A DNA stretch of 64,000 nucleotides from G965212025 sp965215765 (GTDB lineage: Bacteria > Pseudomonadota > Gammaproteobacteria > Poriferisulfidales > Oxydemutatoraceae), in the NCBI GenBank assembly GCA_965215765.1, contig OZ244118.1:1984001-2048000 (forward strand), read 5' to 3'. This document shows, one piece after another, positions 55,419 to 64,000 of the stretch (its first letter is position 1; each line of letters starts with the position of its first letter). The notes beneath the pieces were generated by a model. The model saw nothing but the letters and a program-made list of their open reading frames with translations, made no database searches and was not told where the DNA came from. The position numbers and the translations under genes were made by a program.

Positions 55419-58400
55419 ATGCAACACAGTTTTACTAAAAAATACACAAGCTTATCTAACGCCGTAGCGGTCAATCCCTTGGCAGAAGTGACCAGCATCC
55501 GCGATCATGAATTTACAACCGCCCAGCATGGTCAGCGCTGGCACAGCCGTCTGGTATGCTGGATTAAAGACAGCACTCGCTCCTTTTTTTCACCTTTGCG
55601 AAAAAATAACCCCAATGATGCTTGGCAGGGATTGAGCTTTGACTTGATGGCGGACGATACTATTAGCGAATATAACAAGACACTTGCCAAAAGAAGGATC
55701 AAAAGATGGCAAAAAGGAGGGGTTCCTTTACGGAAATTGCACGTCATACGGTTGCTTCGGCAACTGGATGAAGATTTTGCCTCTCAACGAACCAGTGCTA
55801 TCACTTGCTGGACTATGGATGGGGTTGATCACCTGATAGAAATCCAGAATTCCCCTCAAACAGGGAGCACCAATCTGGAAAGCCAGGGTTCCCTTCAAAC
55901 AGAGGACGTCAGTCAGAAAACCCTGGATTCCTCTCAAACAGGGAACGCCAATCTGGAAAACCAGGGTTCCCTTCAAACAGAGGACGTCAGTCAGAAAACC
56001 CTGGATTCCTCTCAAACAGAGGACACCGAAAAACTAGGTACATCTTGGCAAAATCACAACCTTGAGTCTGTTTCCAAGGATATTAAAGATTCGGGGGACT
56101 CCGTTGGAAAAAGTTCCCGCTCAGGGACGGAAACCCCATCCTTTAGTGCTGGCGTGAAGAGTGATACGGGTCTAGAGGCTCCCATTCAGATAGAGACCCA
56201 CGAACCGGAAGACTCCATTCAAACAGAGGTCGCCAATCAGAAAACCCTGGATTCCTCTCAAACAGAGGACACCGAAAAACTGGGTACATCTTGGCAAAAT
56301 CACAACCTTGAGGCTGTTTCCAAGGATATTAAAGATTCGGGGGACTCCGTTGGAAAAAGTTCCCGCTCAGGGACGGAAACCCCATCCTTTAGTGCTGGCG
56401 TGAAGAGTGATACGGGTCTAGAGGCTCCCATTCAGATAGAGACCCCACGAACCGGAAGACTCCATTCAAACAGAGGTCGCCAATCAGGAAATTCAGAATT
56501 CCCATCAAACAGTGGCCACTGAAGATCAGGAAGTAATCCCGCAAGACCAATCCCTTGAGACTGCTAACAAGGGCAATGAGAGTGCGGAAATTCCCACTCT
56601 AAAGTGAGACCCCCACAGAGCCGGGAGATCCCTTAGAGCTAGTGTGAAGAGTGGTACGAATCCAGAGCCTCCCATTCAAACAAAGTGCGGAAGCCTCCAT
56701 TCAAACAGTGACCCTCACAGGGTCGAACGAATTTCACGATGCACTTAACAACCCACCAACAGCCACGGTGAATCGAAAATTCTTAACAGAGCCCAGAAGA
56801 CGATAAGACAACAGATATAAAAGCCGGTCCGGCAGACGCCATGAAGTCGATAGACCAACCCACCTTTCAGAACCCGCTGCCCGCTCCTGAACCCGAAGAC
56901 ACCCAGGCTTGATGAGGAGGCACGCAAAAACCGTTCAGGAAGACAATGGGACAACAAGTCTAGAAGTCGCTCTGACAGACGCCATGAAGTCGATAGACCA
57001 ACCCACCTTTCAGAGCCCGCTGCCCGCTCCTGGAAGACACCCAGGCTTGATGAGGAGGCACACAAAAACCGTTCAGGAAGACAACGGGACAACAAGTGGA
57101 AGTCGCTCTGACAGACGCCATGAAGTCGATAGACCAACCCACCTTTCAGAGCCCGCTGCCCGCTCCTGAACCCGAAGACACCCAGGCTTGATGAGGCGGC
57201 ACAGACAGAAGCCGTTCAGGAAGACAATGGGACAACAAGTCTGGAAGTCGGTCTGACAGACGCCATGAAGTCGATAGACCAACCCACCTTTCAGAACCCG
57301 CTGCCCGCTCCTGAACCAGAAGACACCCAGGCTTGATGAGGAGGCACAGACAGAGGAGGCACATGACAGACGCCATGAAGTCGATAGACCAACCCACCTT
57401 TCAGAACCCGCTTCCTGAACCAGAAGACACCCAGGCTTGATGAGGAGGCACATGCAAAAACCGTTCAGGAAGACAATGGGACAACAAGTCTGGAAGTCGC
57501 TCTGACAGACGCCATGAAGTCGATAGACCAACCCACCTTTCAGAACCCGCTGCCCGCTCCTGAACCAGAAGACACCCTGGCTTGATGAGGAGGCACATGC
57601 AAAAACCGTTCAGGAAGACAATGGGACAACAAGTCTGGAAGTCGCTCTGACAGACGCCATGAAGTCGATAGACCAACCCACCTTTCAGAGCCCGCTGCCC
57701 GCTCCTGAACCAGAAGACATCCAGGCTTGATGAGGCGGCACATGCAAAAACCGTTCAGGAAGGCGATGGGGCAACAAGTCTGGAAGTCGCTCTGACAGAT
57801 GCCATGAAGTCGATAGACCAACCCACCTTTCAGAACCCGCTGCCCGCTCCTGAACCCGAAGACACCCAGGCTTGATGAGGCGGCACATGCAAAAACCGTT
57901 CAGGAAGGCGATGGGGCAACAAGTCTGGAAGTCGCTCTGACAGATGCCATGAAGTCGATAGACCAACCCACCTTTCAGAACCCGCTGCCCGCTCCTGAAC
58001 CCGAAGACACCCAGGCTTGATGACCAACCCACCTTTCAGGAGGCACAGACAGAAGCCGTTCAGGAAGACAACGGGACAACAAGTCTGGAAGTCGCTCTGA
58101 CAGACGCCATGAAGTCGATAGACCAACCCACCTTTCAGAGCCCGCTGCCCGCTCCTGAACCAGAAGACACCCAGGCTTGATGAGGCGGCACATGCAAAAA
58201 CCGTTCAGGAAGACAATGGGACAACAAGTCTGGAAGTCGCTCTGACAGACGCCATGAAGTCGATAGACCAACCCACCTTTCAGAGCCCGCTGCCCGCTCC
58301 TGAACCAGAAGACACCCAGGCTTGATGAGGCGGCACGGAAATTTGTAGCAGGGGGAGATAGCTGGTCGACACCGGGGATCTACGAAGCAATGGTGGACTT

Positions 58401-58702
58401 GTTCAACAAGAACGGAATCGTACCGACCACCAAATTCAGGCAACCTGACAGCGATGCAAGTGCACAGAACAACAGAATGGATGCCGCCGGTGCTGTCATA
58501 GACCAGGTTTTTCAGGAATACAAATAAGGGGGCGACTGGCAAAGAAAATAGAAAGTCTGACAATCTGACTGCTGAGGAGTTTAAGCTTAACTTTGAGCAA
58601 GCCTTTCTTGAAATTACCAGTGAAAAAAAGGATTGGTTTACGCCTGCAGACACAAACTTGGCGGAGGGTGATTGGGATACAGCAGCACTGACGGATAATT
58701 AA
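55419..58702 (+). pseudogene. Family P copy P5, frameshifted and expanded
   Basis: The N-domain is good (FTKKYTSLSNAVAVNPLAEVT and so on). Relative to P4, 30 bases are deleted that contained the RBS and the ATG, so the only start is an upstream ATG (MQHSFTKKY) behind T6GA without an RBS. The linker has 13-residue SSQTG-type repeats and a 246-bp (82-codon) in-frame duplication (56022 and 56268). At the second copy CCC became CCCC near 56445, shifting the frame. After that come the 145-bp minisatellite and then a C-domain (FVAGGDSWSTPGIYEAMVDLFNKN), itself frameshifted near 58500, ending at 58702. Confidence 0.85.
56841..58330 (+). repeat. 145-bp minisatellite, eleven copies
   Basis: The word GCCATGAAGTCGATAGACC recurs at 56841, 56984, 57120, 57265, 57375, 57514, 57659, 57804, 57949, 58109 and 58254 (start of ATG). 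The usual unit of 145 bp encodes ...TDAMKSIDQPTFQNPLPAPE then stops at TGATGA. It corresponds to the linker/C-domain junction of P4. 145 is not a multiple of three, and an extra A in each unit breaks the frame, so it is non-coding expansion. Confidence 0.95.
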
Positions 58703-58981
58703 CCTTAACTAAGACCTGACAAAGGTTAAAGACACACAATCTTTTAACTTTCGTGGCAGAGAGTCCTGGTTTCAAGCGTACCTGTTGCTCGTGTAAGTCA
58801 ATGCCTAAAAAGCAGGTTTCACAAACCCGATCAGACAAGGTTCTTTTTTATTGAACGAAGCCAAAAGCACTGTTGCCCGGCAGGGCTGATCGTCAACAAG
58901 GAATGATGACCCCCGCCCGCAAAATCAGATAAGGTTCCAACGCAAGTCAGCCACTGCCCCTTGGTAAGGCTCGCCAGAAAT
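58703..58981. other. Post-P5 spacer
   Basis: Same spacer as after P4, leading into the tRNA pair. No gene. Confidence 0.5.
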
Positions 58982-59069
58982 TGGTGCCCGGAGCCGGAAT
59001 CGAACCGGCACGAGGCACCGCCTCAAGGGATTTTAAGTCCCTCGCGTCTACCTATTCCGCCACCCGGGC
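58982..59069 (-). tRNA. tRNA-Leu (anticodon UAA)
   Basis: On the minus strand GCCCGGGTGGCGGAATAGG starts the gene. The anticodon loop is CTTAAAA (UAA). A long class II variable arm (TGAGGCGGTGCCTC region), T-arm GCCGGTTCGATTCCGGC, and encoded CCA follow. Acceptor and T-stems pair fully, so this is the functional copy of the duplicated set. Confidence 0.95.
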
Positions 59070-59078
59070 AACTTTCTG

Positions 59079-59149
59079 AGGCTAGTGCCGGAATCGAACC
59101 GGCCTACACGGCTTTGCAGGCCGCTGCATTACCACTCTGCCAACTAGCC
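59079..59149 (-). tRNA. tRNA-Cys (anticodon GCA)
   Basis: GGCTAGT pairs with ACTAGCC. Anticodon loop CTGCAAA, T-loop TTCGATT, discriminator U73 as required for tRNA-Cys. No encoded CCA. Nine bases upstream of tRNA-Leu in the same direction. Confidence 0.94.
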
Positions 59150-59329
59150 TACCAAACGCATCAAACCCATCCCTGTCAAGCACCCTCAATATAGCATAGC
59201 CTTAAGTCACGAGCCGTCACGAACACCGCCAGAAAACCATCGCCAGGTACCACAATTCACAAGCACTTTCTTGGCGTTTTAGGGCAAACAAAAACTCAGA
59301 CAGCGACCTTCTGTCCATACCTCACATCC

Positions 59330-59445
59330 TGTTGCGGAATTAAGGAAGATTTCAAAACAGCCGTCTATGCTTTTGATGGAAATGATTGGTTTGAACGTAT
59401 TGATAAAAATCTGACGGACGCCGGATTGGGATCCGGTAAATTGAG
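59330..59445 (+). pseudogene. P1-type C-domain remnant
   Basis: A short tail remnant reads FKTAVYAFDGNDWFERIDKNLTDAGL in one frame, the last 30 residues or so of the P1/P2 C-domain. It is followed by a standard family leader. Confidence 0.75.
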
Positions 59446-59471
59446 TACCATTCGTTTTAGACTGAATGCTG

Positions 59472-59477
59472 TATAAT
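59472..59477 (+). promoter_or_regulatory. -10 box of family P leader
   Basis: TATAAT, 57 bases before the P6 ATG, in the conserved leader TTCGTTTTAG...GCTGTATAAT...TTTTTTGA...GAGGTTANAGGAACA. Equivalent boxes: 52304 (P4, TACAAT), 61578 (P8, TATAAT), 62738 (P9, TATAAT), 63849 (P10, TATAAC). The upstream TTCGTTTTAG word is 14-16 bases away, so its use as a -35 box is doubtful. Confidence 0.55.
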
Positions 59478-59533
59478 ATACGAGAATTAATGCTCAATTT
59501 TTTGAGGACAAAATTAGCGAGGTTAAAGGAACA

Positions 59534-60505
59534 ATGAACACAATCGGTTTTACTAAAAAATATTCAAGCCTGTCTAACGCCAAGGGAGTCAATTCCTTGG
59601 CAGAAGTGAGCAACATCAAAAATAAGGAATTTACAGTCTACCAGCATGGTCAGCACTGGAGTAACCGTCTGTCGTGCCATATTAATGACAGCGTACGCTC
59701 CCTCTTTTCGCCTTTGCGAAAAAGGACTACCTCCAATGAGGCTTGGACACAGCTGAAACAAGACTTATGCACAGACCAGTCTATTCAAGGTGACAGAAGG
59801 ATATCTGCCCTGAAAAAGATCGAAAAATGGCAGAAAAAAGGGGTTCCTTTACGGATATTACGCGTCAGACAGTTGCTTCGGCAACTGGATAAAGATTTCG
59901 ACTCCCAAGCGATCAGTGTATCGGTAAAAAGCACTTTGATCCCCAGAACAGCAATCTACGCTGAAGCGGAAATATGCTCCAAGCGGAAACGCTTGCCTAT
60001 GGATGGAGATCGATTCGATATAGGAATCCCTGACTCCCCTCAAAGAACGGACACCGAAGGTCAGGAAATCAAAAGCCTTAGCACTGATGAAGAAAGAGAA
60101 GAGAATCGGGAAATCCAGGGTTCTGCTCGTACAGAGGCCACCAACGGGCTAGCCATTGAACCCGAAACACCCAGGCTTGATGCGGTGGCACAAGGTTTTC
60201 TGACAAATAACAGTAACTGGGAAGCGCCAAACATCTACGAAGCAGTCGTGGAGTTGCTTGACAAGAACGGAATCGAAACGACCGCCGAATTCAGCGGATT
60301 TGACGACCCTATAAAAGCAAACGAAAACAAATTCTCACTCGCCAGTGATGTCATGGTGAGGTTTTACAAGATTGCTGGTTCGAAGAAGGATCCCGGAGAG
60401 GGTAAAAATCTTTCCAGCATGACGACTGAAGGATTCAAGGATAACTTTGAAAAGGCCTTTATAGAAGCTACCTCTGAAAAAAGTAATTGGTTTGCGTATC
60501 GATAA
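59534..60505 (+). CDS. Family P protein P6, C-terminus clipped
   Basis: 323 residues. N-domain MNTIGFTKKYSSLSNAKGVNSLAEVS, QHGQHWSNRLSCHINDSVRSLFSPLRK and KIEKWQKKGVPLRILRVRQLLRQLDKDFDSQ. A linker of about 100 residues has no clear repeats. C-domain ETPRLDAVAQGFLTNNSNWEAPNIYEAVVELLDKNGIETTAEFSGF to SEKSNWF. A two-base deletion after TGGTTTG replaces the usual ERIDKSLTDAGW tail by AYR and a stop, removing about 15 residues. Could still fold; its activity is uncertain. Confidence 0.75.
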   Translation: MNTIGFTKKYSSLSNAKGVNSLAEVSNIKNKEFTVYQHGQHWSNRLSCHINDSVRSLFSPLRKRTTSNEAWTQLKQDLCTDQSIQGDRRISALKKIEKWQKKGVPLRILRVRQLLRQLDKDFDSQAISVSVKSTLIPRTAIYAEAEICSKRKRLPMDGDRFDIGIPDSPQRTDTEGQEIKSLSTDEEREENREIQGSARTEATNGLAIEPETPRLDAVAQGFLTNNSNWEAPNIYEAVVELLDKNGIETTAEFSGFDDPIKANENKFSLASDVMVRFYKIAGSKKDPGEGKNLSSMTTEGFKDNFEKAFIEATSEKSNWFAYR

Positions 60506-60624
60506 AAGTCTGACAGACGCTGGTTGGTATCCGGAAAATTGAGCACCGTTCGTTTGGGAGTCAGTGCCAAGTTGGGAGTCAATGCTCAGTTTCTTGAAGA
60601 CAAAACGGTGAGTTTACAGAAACA

Positions 60625-61551
60625 ATGGACACAGTCGGTTTTACTAAAAAATATTCAAGCCTGTCTGACGTCAAGGATGTCAATTGCCTGGCAGAAGTGA
60701 CCCACATCGAAAAAAAGGGACTTGCAGTCATCCAGCATGGTCAGTGCTGGCGCAACCGCCTGGCGTGCCATATTAAAGACAGCGTACGCTCCTTCTTTTC
60801 GCCTTTGCGAAAAAATACCCTCAATACGGCTTGGGAGCAGTTGAGTCATGACTTGGACGGAGACACGTCTATTCAATCTGACAGAAAGCAACTTGCCCTG
60901 AAAAAAATCAAAAGATGGCAAAAAAAGGGGGTTCCTTTACGGATATTGCATATTAGGCAGTTGCTTCGGCAACTGGATAAAGATTTTGGCTACCAGGCAC
61001 TCGGAGTACCGGTGAGAAGCCTTTTGGTCCTCAACCCTGAATCCCCCGATGAAACGTTCATCGGACTGCCCCTGCCGGATTTTCGCTTGCCTAAGGATGG
61101 GGAACTAGTAGAGGTAATAATCCAGGATTCCACATACATGGGAACGAACATTTCTCGACCCCGGAGTCCGGAACAGCCAAGCTAGATGCGGCAGCACAGA
61201 AATTTGTAACACAAAAAGGTAAATGGATGACAGCAGAGAACTACGGAACATTCGTGGAGTTACTCGACAAGAACGGAATCGGAACAACCGCCGAGTTCAG
61301 GCAAACTGTTATTCCTGAACAGGGAAACGATAAAAAAATACTTGCTCGCCAGTGATGTCATGATGAGGTTTTTCAAGATTGCAGGTTCGAAGGAGAGTGC
61401 CGGTGAGGACAAGGAGTCTTCCAGCATGACGACTGAAGGGTTCAAGGAAAACCTTGAAAAAGCCTTTTTTGAAGTTATCTCTGAAAAAGAGAATTGGTTT
61501 GGCGTATCAACACAAAACTGATGGGGAATGGTTGGAGTCCAGCAAATTAAA
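60625..61551 (+). pseudogene. Family P copy P7, C-domain out of frame
   Basis: The N-domain frame (MDTVGFTKKYSSLSDVKDVNCLAEVT to LDKDFGYQ) and a short linker stay open to 61185 (186 residues). The C-domain follows in other frames: SGTAKLDAAAQKFVTQKGKWMTAENYGTFVELLDKNG, then SSMTTEGFKENLEKAFFEVISEKENWF, with at least two frameshifts. The N-domain alone may still be made. Confidence 0.8.
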
Positions 61552-61635
61552 CACCGTTCGTTTTAGCCCAAGTGCTGTATAATACGTGGAAGGTGCTCAG
61601 TTTTTTGAAGACAAAACAGCAAGGTTACAGGAGCA

Positions 61636-62711
61636 ATGGACGCAATCGGTTTTACCCAAAAATATTCGAGCCTGTCTAACGCCAAGGAGGTCAATTCCTT
61701 GGCAGAAGTGACACGGATTGATAATAAGAAATTTATAGTCTACCAGCATGGTCAGCGCTGGCATAGCCGTCTGGCGTGCTGGGTTAAAGACAGCGTACGC
61801 TCCTTCTTTTCGCCTTTGCGAAAAAACACCCCCAATACGGTCTGGGAACAGCTGAGTTATGACTTGGGGAGTGACGCGTCTATTCAAAATAAGAGTAGGC
61901 AACTTGCCCAAACAAAAATCGAAAGATGGCAAAAAAAAGGGGTTCCTTTACGGATATTGCACCTCAGACAGTTACTTCGGCAACTGGATGAAGATTTTGA
62001 CTCCCGGGCGGTTGCTGTAGCGGTGAGTCTGCCTTACAAAAATACATCCCCTGCGGATGGGAATCGATTAGATGTGACAATCCTGCCCACCCCCCAAGAA
62101 TGGGGCACCGGAGACCGAGGGTTCATGGATACCACTCAATCAGAAAACCGCGATTTTTGGTAAAACCAGGATTCCACTCGAACAGAGGCACCGAAAGGAA
62201 TGCGCAAAAAGCCCCTCGGGAGCCGGATATGCTTGAGAGTTTTGATAACAGTACATAAAAGAGCGACACCCAGCCAGAAACCAATCTGGCAAATGCCACA
62301 GATTCGATAGTCACGCCTGTCTTTCAGCCCCCTGCCCGCCCCTGAATCCGAGACACCAAAGCGTTGATGCGGTGGCACAGTAATTTGTAACAAATGACCG
62401 TTACTGGGTGCCGACAGATATCGACAACGCAGTCGTGGAGTAGCTCGACAATAACGGAATCAAAACGACCGCCGAATTCGGGCAATTTGACAACACGCAA
62501 AAGGTACGCAATAGCTGGCTCCCGCTCGCCATTGGATGTCATGCTCAAGTTTTTCAAGATTACGAAGGAGAGTACCGGTGAGGACGAAAAATCTTCCGGC
62601 ATGACTACCGAAGGGTTCAAGGATAACTTTGAAAAAGCCTTTTTTGAAGTTATCTCTGAAAAAGAGATTTGGTTTGAGCGTGTGGATGGTAGTCGGGATC
62701 CGGCAAACTGA
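61636..62711 (+). pseudogene. Family P copy P8, C-domain out of frame
   Basis: N-domain MDAIGFTQKYSSLSNAKEVNSLAEVTR and so on, open for 175 residues to 62163, ending shortly after the N-domain (NRDFW, stop). The C-domain remnant at about 62340-62711 has an extra G in GCGTTGATG, CAA changed to TAA after GTGGCACAG, and a TAG after GTCGTGGAG. A TATAAT box lies at 61578. Confidence 0.82.
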
Positions 62712-62799
62712 GCACAACTCGTTTTAGCCCAATGCTGTATAATATACGGAAGTAGGTACTCAGTTTTTTGAAGACCAAAACAGTGAGGTTACAGGAACA

Positions 62800-63822
62800 A
62801 TGAACACAATCGGTTTTACCCAAAAATATTCAAGTCTGTTTAATGCCAAGTCGGTCAATTCCTTGGCAGAAGTGACTAACATCCAGGATAGGGAAATTAC
62901 AGTCACCCAGCATGGTCAGAACTGGCACACCCGTATGGCATGCTGGATTAAAGACGGCACACGCTCCCTTTTTTCGCCTTTGCGAAAAAATACCACCAAT
63001 GAGGCTTGGGCGCGGTTGAGTCATGACTTGAGTGAAGACACTTCTATTGGAGAAGATGGTAGGGCACGTGCCCAAGCAAAAATCGAAAGATGGCAAAAAA
63101 AGGGGGTTCCTTTACGGAAATTGCACGTCAGGCAGCTGCTTCGGCAGATGGATAAAGATCTTAATCCCCAAACAGTTGATGCGTCGGTGAAAAGCACTTT
63201 GTTTCCCGGAAAATTCCTTGGTGAAGCGCACGGCGGACTACCCTTGAAAAGCCACTTGCCTGATGATGGGGATCGAGTGGTTATGCTAATCGGGGATCCC
63301 ACTCAAACAGATGATTCCGATCAGAAAATCTCGGATTTTACTCAAACGGATGATCCCGATCAGGAAATCCCGGACTCTACCCAAACAGAGGGCACCGATA
63401 GAATCCAATCTTGATTCGATGGTCACGCCTGTCTTTCAGCCCCCTGCCTGCCTCTGAATCCGAGACACCAAAGCGTTGATGCGGTGGCACAGTAATTTGT
63501 AACAAATGACCGTTACTGGGTGCCGACAGATATCGACAACGCAGTCGTTGAACTGCTCGACAATAACGGAATCAAAACGACCGCCGAATTCGGGCAATTT
63601 GACAACACGCAAAAGGCACGCAATAGCAGTCCCCCGCTCACCAAAGAGGTCATGCTCAAGTTTTTCAAGATTACGAAGGAGAGTGCCGGTGAGGACAAGG
63701 AGTATTCCAGCATGACTACCGAAGGGTTCAAGAACAACTTTGAAAAAGCCTTTTTTGAAGTTATCTCTGGAAAAGGAAATTGGTTTGAGCGAGTGGATGG
63801 TAGTCGGGATCCGGAAAACTGA
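62800..63822 (+). pseudogene. Family P copy P9, C-domain out of frame
   Basis: N-domain MNTIGFTQKYSSLFNAKSVNSLAEVTN and a linker with three repeats of the type DDPDQEIPDSTQT, open for 204 residues to 63414. The C-domain at 63440-63822 carries the same extra G and the same TAA as P8. After these, 100 residues are open (PTDIDNAVVELLDNNGIKTT to WFERVDGSRDPEN). Confidence 0.82.
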
Positions 63823-63909
63823 GCACAGCTCGTTTTAGCCCAATGCTGTATAACGTAGGGAGCAGGTGCTCAATTTTTTGAAGACCAAAACAGTGAGGTT
63901 GCAGGAACA

Positions 63910-64000
63910 ATGGAAGCAATAAGTTTTACCCAAAAATATTCAAGCCTGTTTAATGCCAAGTCGGTGAATCCCTTGGCAGAAGTGACTGACATCCAAGATA
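63910..64000 (+). CDS. Family P protein P10, runs off the window
   Basis: MEAISFTQKYSSLFNAKSVNPLAEVTDIQD, the standard N-domain start behind GAGGTTGCAGGAACA. Only 30 codons are visible; intactness unknown. It shows that the cluster continues to the right. Confidence 0.8.
   Translation, partial: MEAISFTQKYSSLFNAKSVNPLAEVTDIQD

Larger units (their letters stand above)
51640..55700 (+). repeat. 3.08-kb segmental duplication
   Basis: The block with the tRNA remnants, the P1-type remnant, and the start of P4 (about 51500-52700) is repeated with the start of P5 (about 54580-55780). The offset is 3080 bp (for example 52066 and 55146). Identity in the P1 remnant is near complete. Confidence 0.88.

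Noticed and set aside
56841..58330. CRISPR-like regular spacing
   Set aside because: The whole 145-bp unit is repeated without unique spacers, and no cas genes are present. Likewise the 33-bp repeats at 3918-4020 are coding modules.
56745..58653. Chain of minus-strand frames of 60-170 codons in the 145-bp minisatellite
   Set aside because: Antisense of the expanded P5 joint; the unit is not a multiple of three, so frames restart in every unit. No RBS or family support.

Overview
The window looks like the chromosome of a betaproteobacterium. The evidence is gene content and order: argC followed by a DUF6776-type membrane protein, recJ directly upstream of a frameshift-regulated prfB, a glcD-glcE-glcF operon, and a Leu(UAA)/Cys(GCA) tRNA pair. 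Pseudogenes and partial tandem duplications are so dense that a host-restricted lineage with relaxed selection is likely. That is inference; no marker here fixes the species. The fish-gill 'Ca. Ichthyocystis'-type betaproteobacteria would be one group to compare.

Layout. (1) 1-14.25 kb: a tandem array with a period of about 2.27 kb. Each unit carries wreckage of a family-2 (WaaE/KdtX-like) glycosyltransferase, a second truncated glycosyltransferase start fused to an IS3-type orfA remnant, and, on the minus strand, an intact gene for a small coiled-coil protein with a C-terminal membrane anchor. (2) 14.3-29 kb: a decaying surface-polysaccharide region. It has one catalytically plausible GT2 gene (24937-25695), several broken or motif-less GT2 copies, a GT8 gene, a methyltransferase pseudogene, a capsule-type pseudogene, and two more coiled-coil relatives (one broken, one intact and divergent). 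(3) 29-47.3 kb: housekeeping genes: argC, DUF6776, thpR, an oligopeptidase B-like gene, a BAX-inhibitor-1 protein, DUF423, serS(-), glcDEF, a CPA2 antiporter, prfB(-) and recJ(-). Several are followed or preceded by tandem copies of their own ends. (4) 47.5-64 kb: an unrecognised paralogous protein family (called family P here). It has a conserved N-terminal domain of about 125 residues, a hypervariable acidic linker with internal repeats, and a conserved C-terminal domain of about 110 residues. Four copies look intact, five are broken, and the last runs off the window. Duplicated and decaying tRNA genes are interspersed.

How it fits together. Two unrelated gene families (the hendecad coiled-coil membrane proteins and family P) are amplified in tandem and diversified by changing repeat modules inside conserved ends, while neighbouring genes are shredded. 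In the 2.27-kb array the coiled-coil frames stay open in all six copies although every glycosyltransferase copy beside them is broken, so selection appears to act on the coiled-coil protein. The same local tandem-duplication activity has left short amplicons of gene ends beside GT2, argC, thpR, DUF423/serS and the antiporter. The housekeeping genes themselves stay whole. Exceptions that need a look are a possible frameshift at the glcD start and a DHH-to-DHN change in RecJ.
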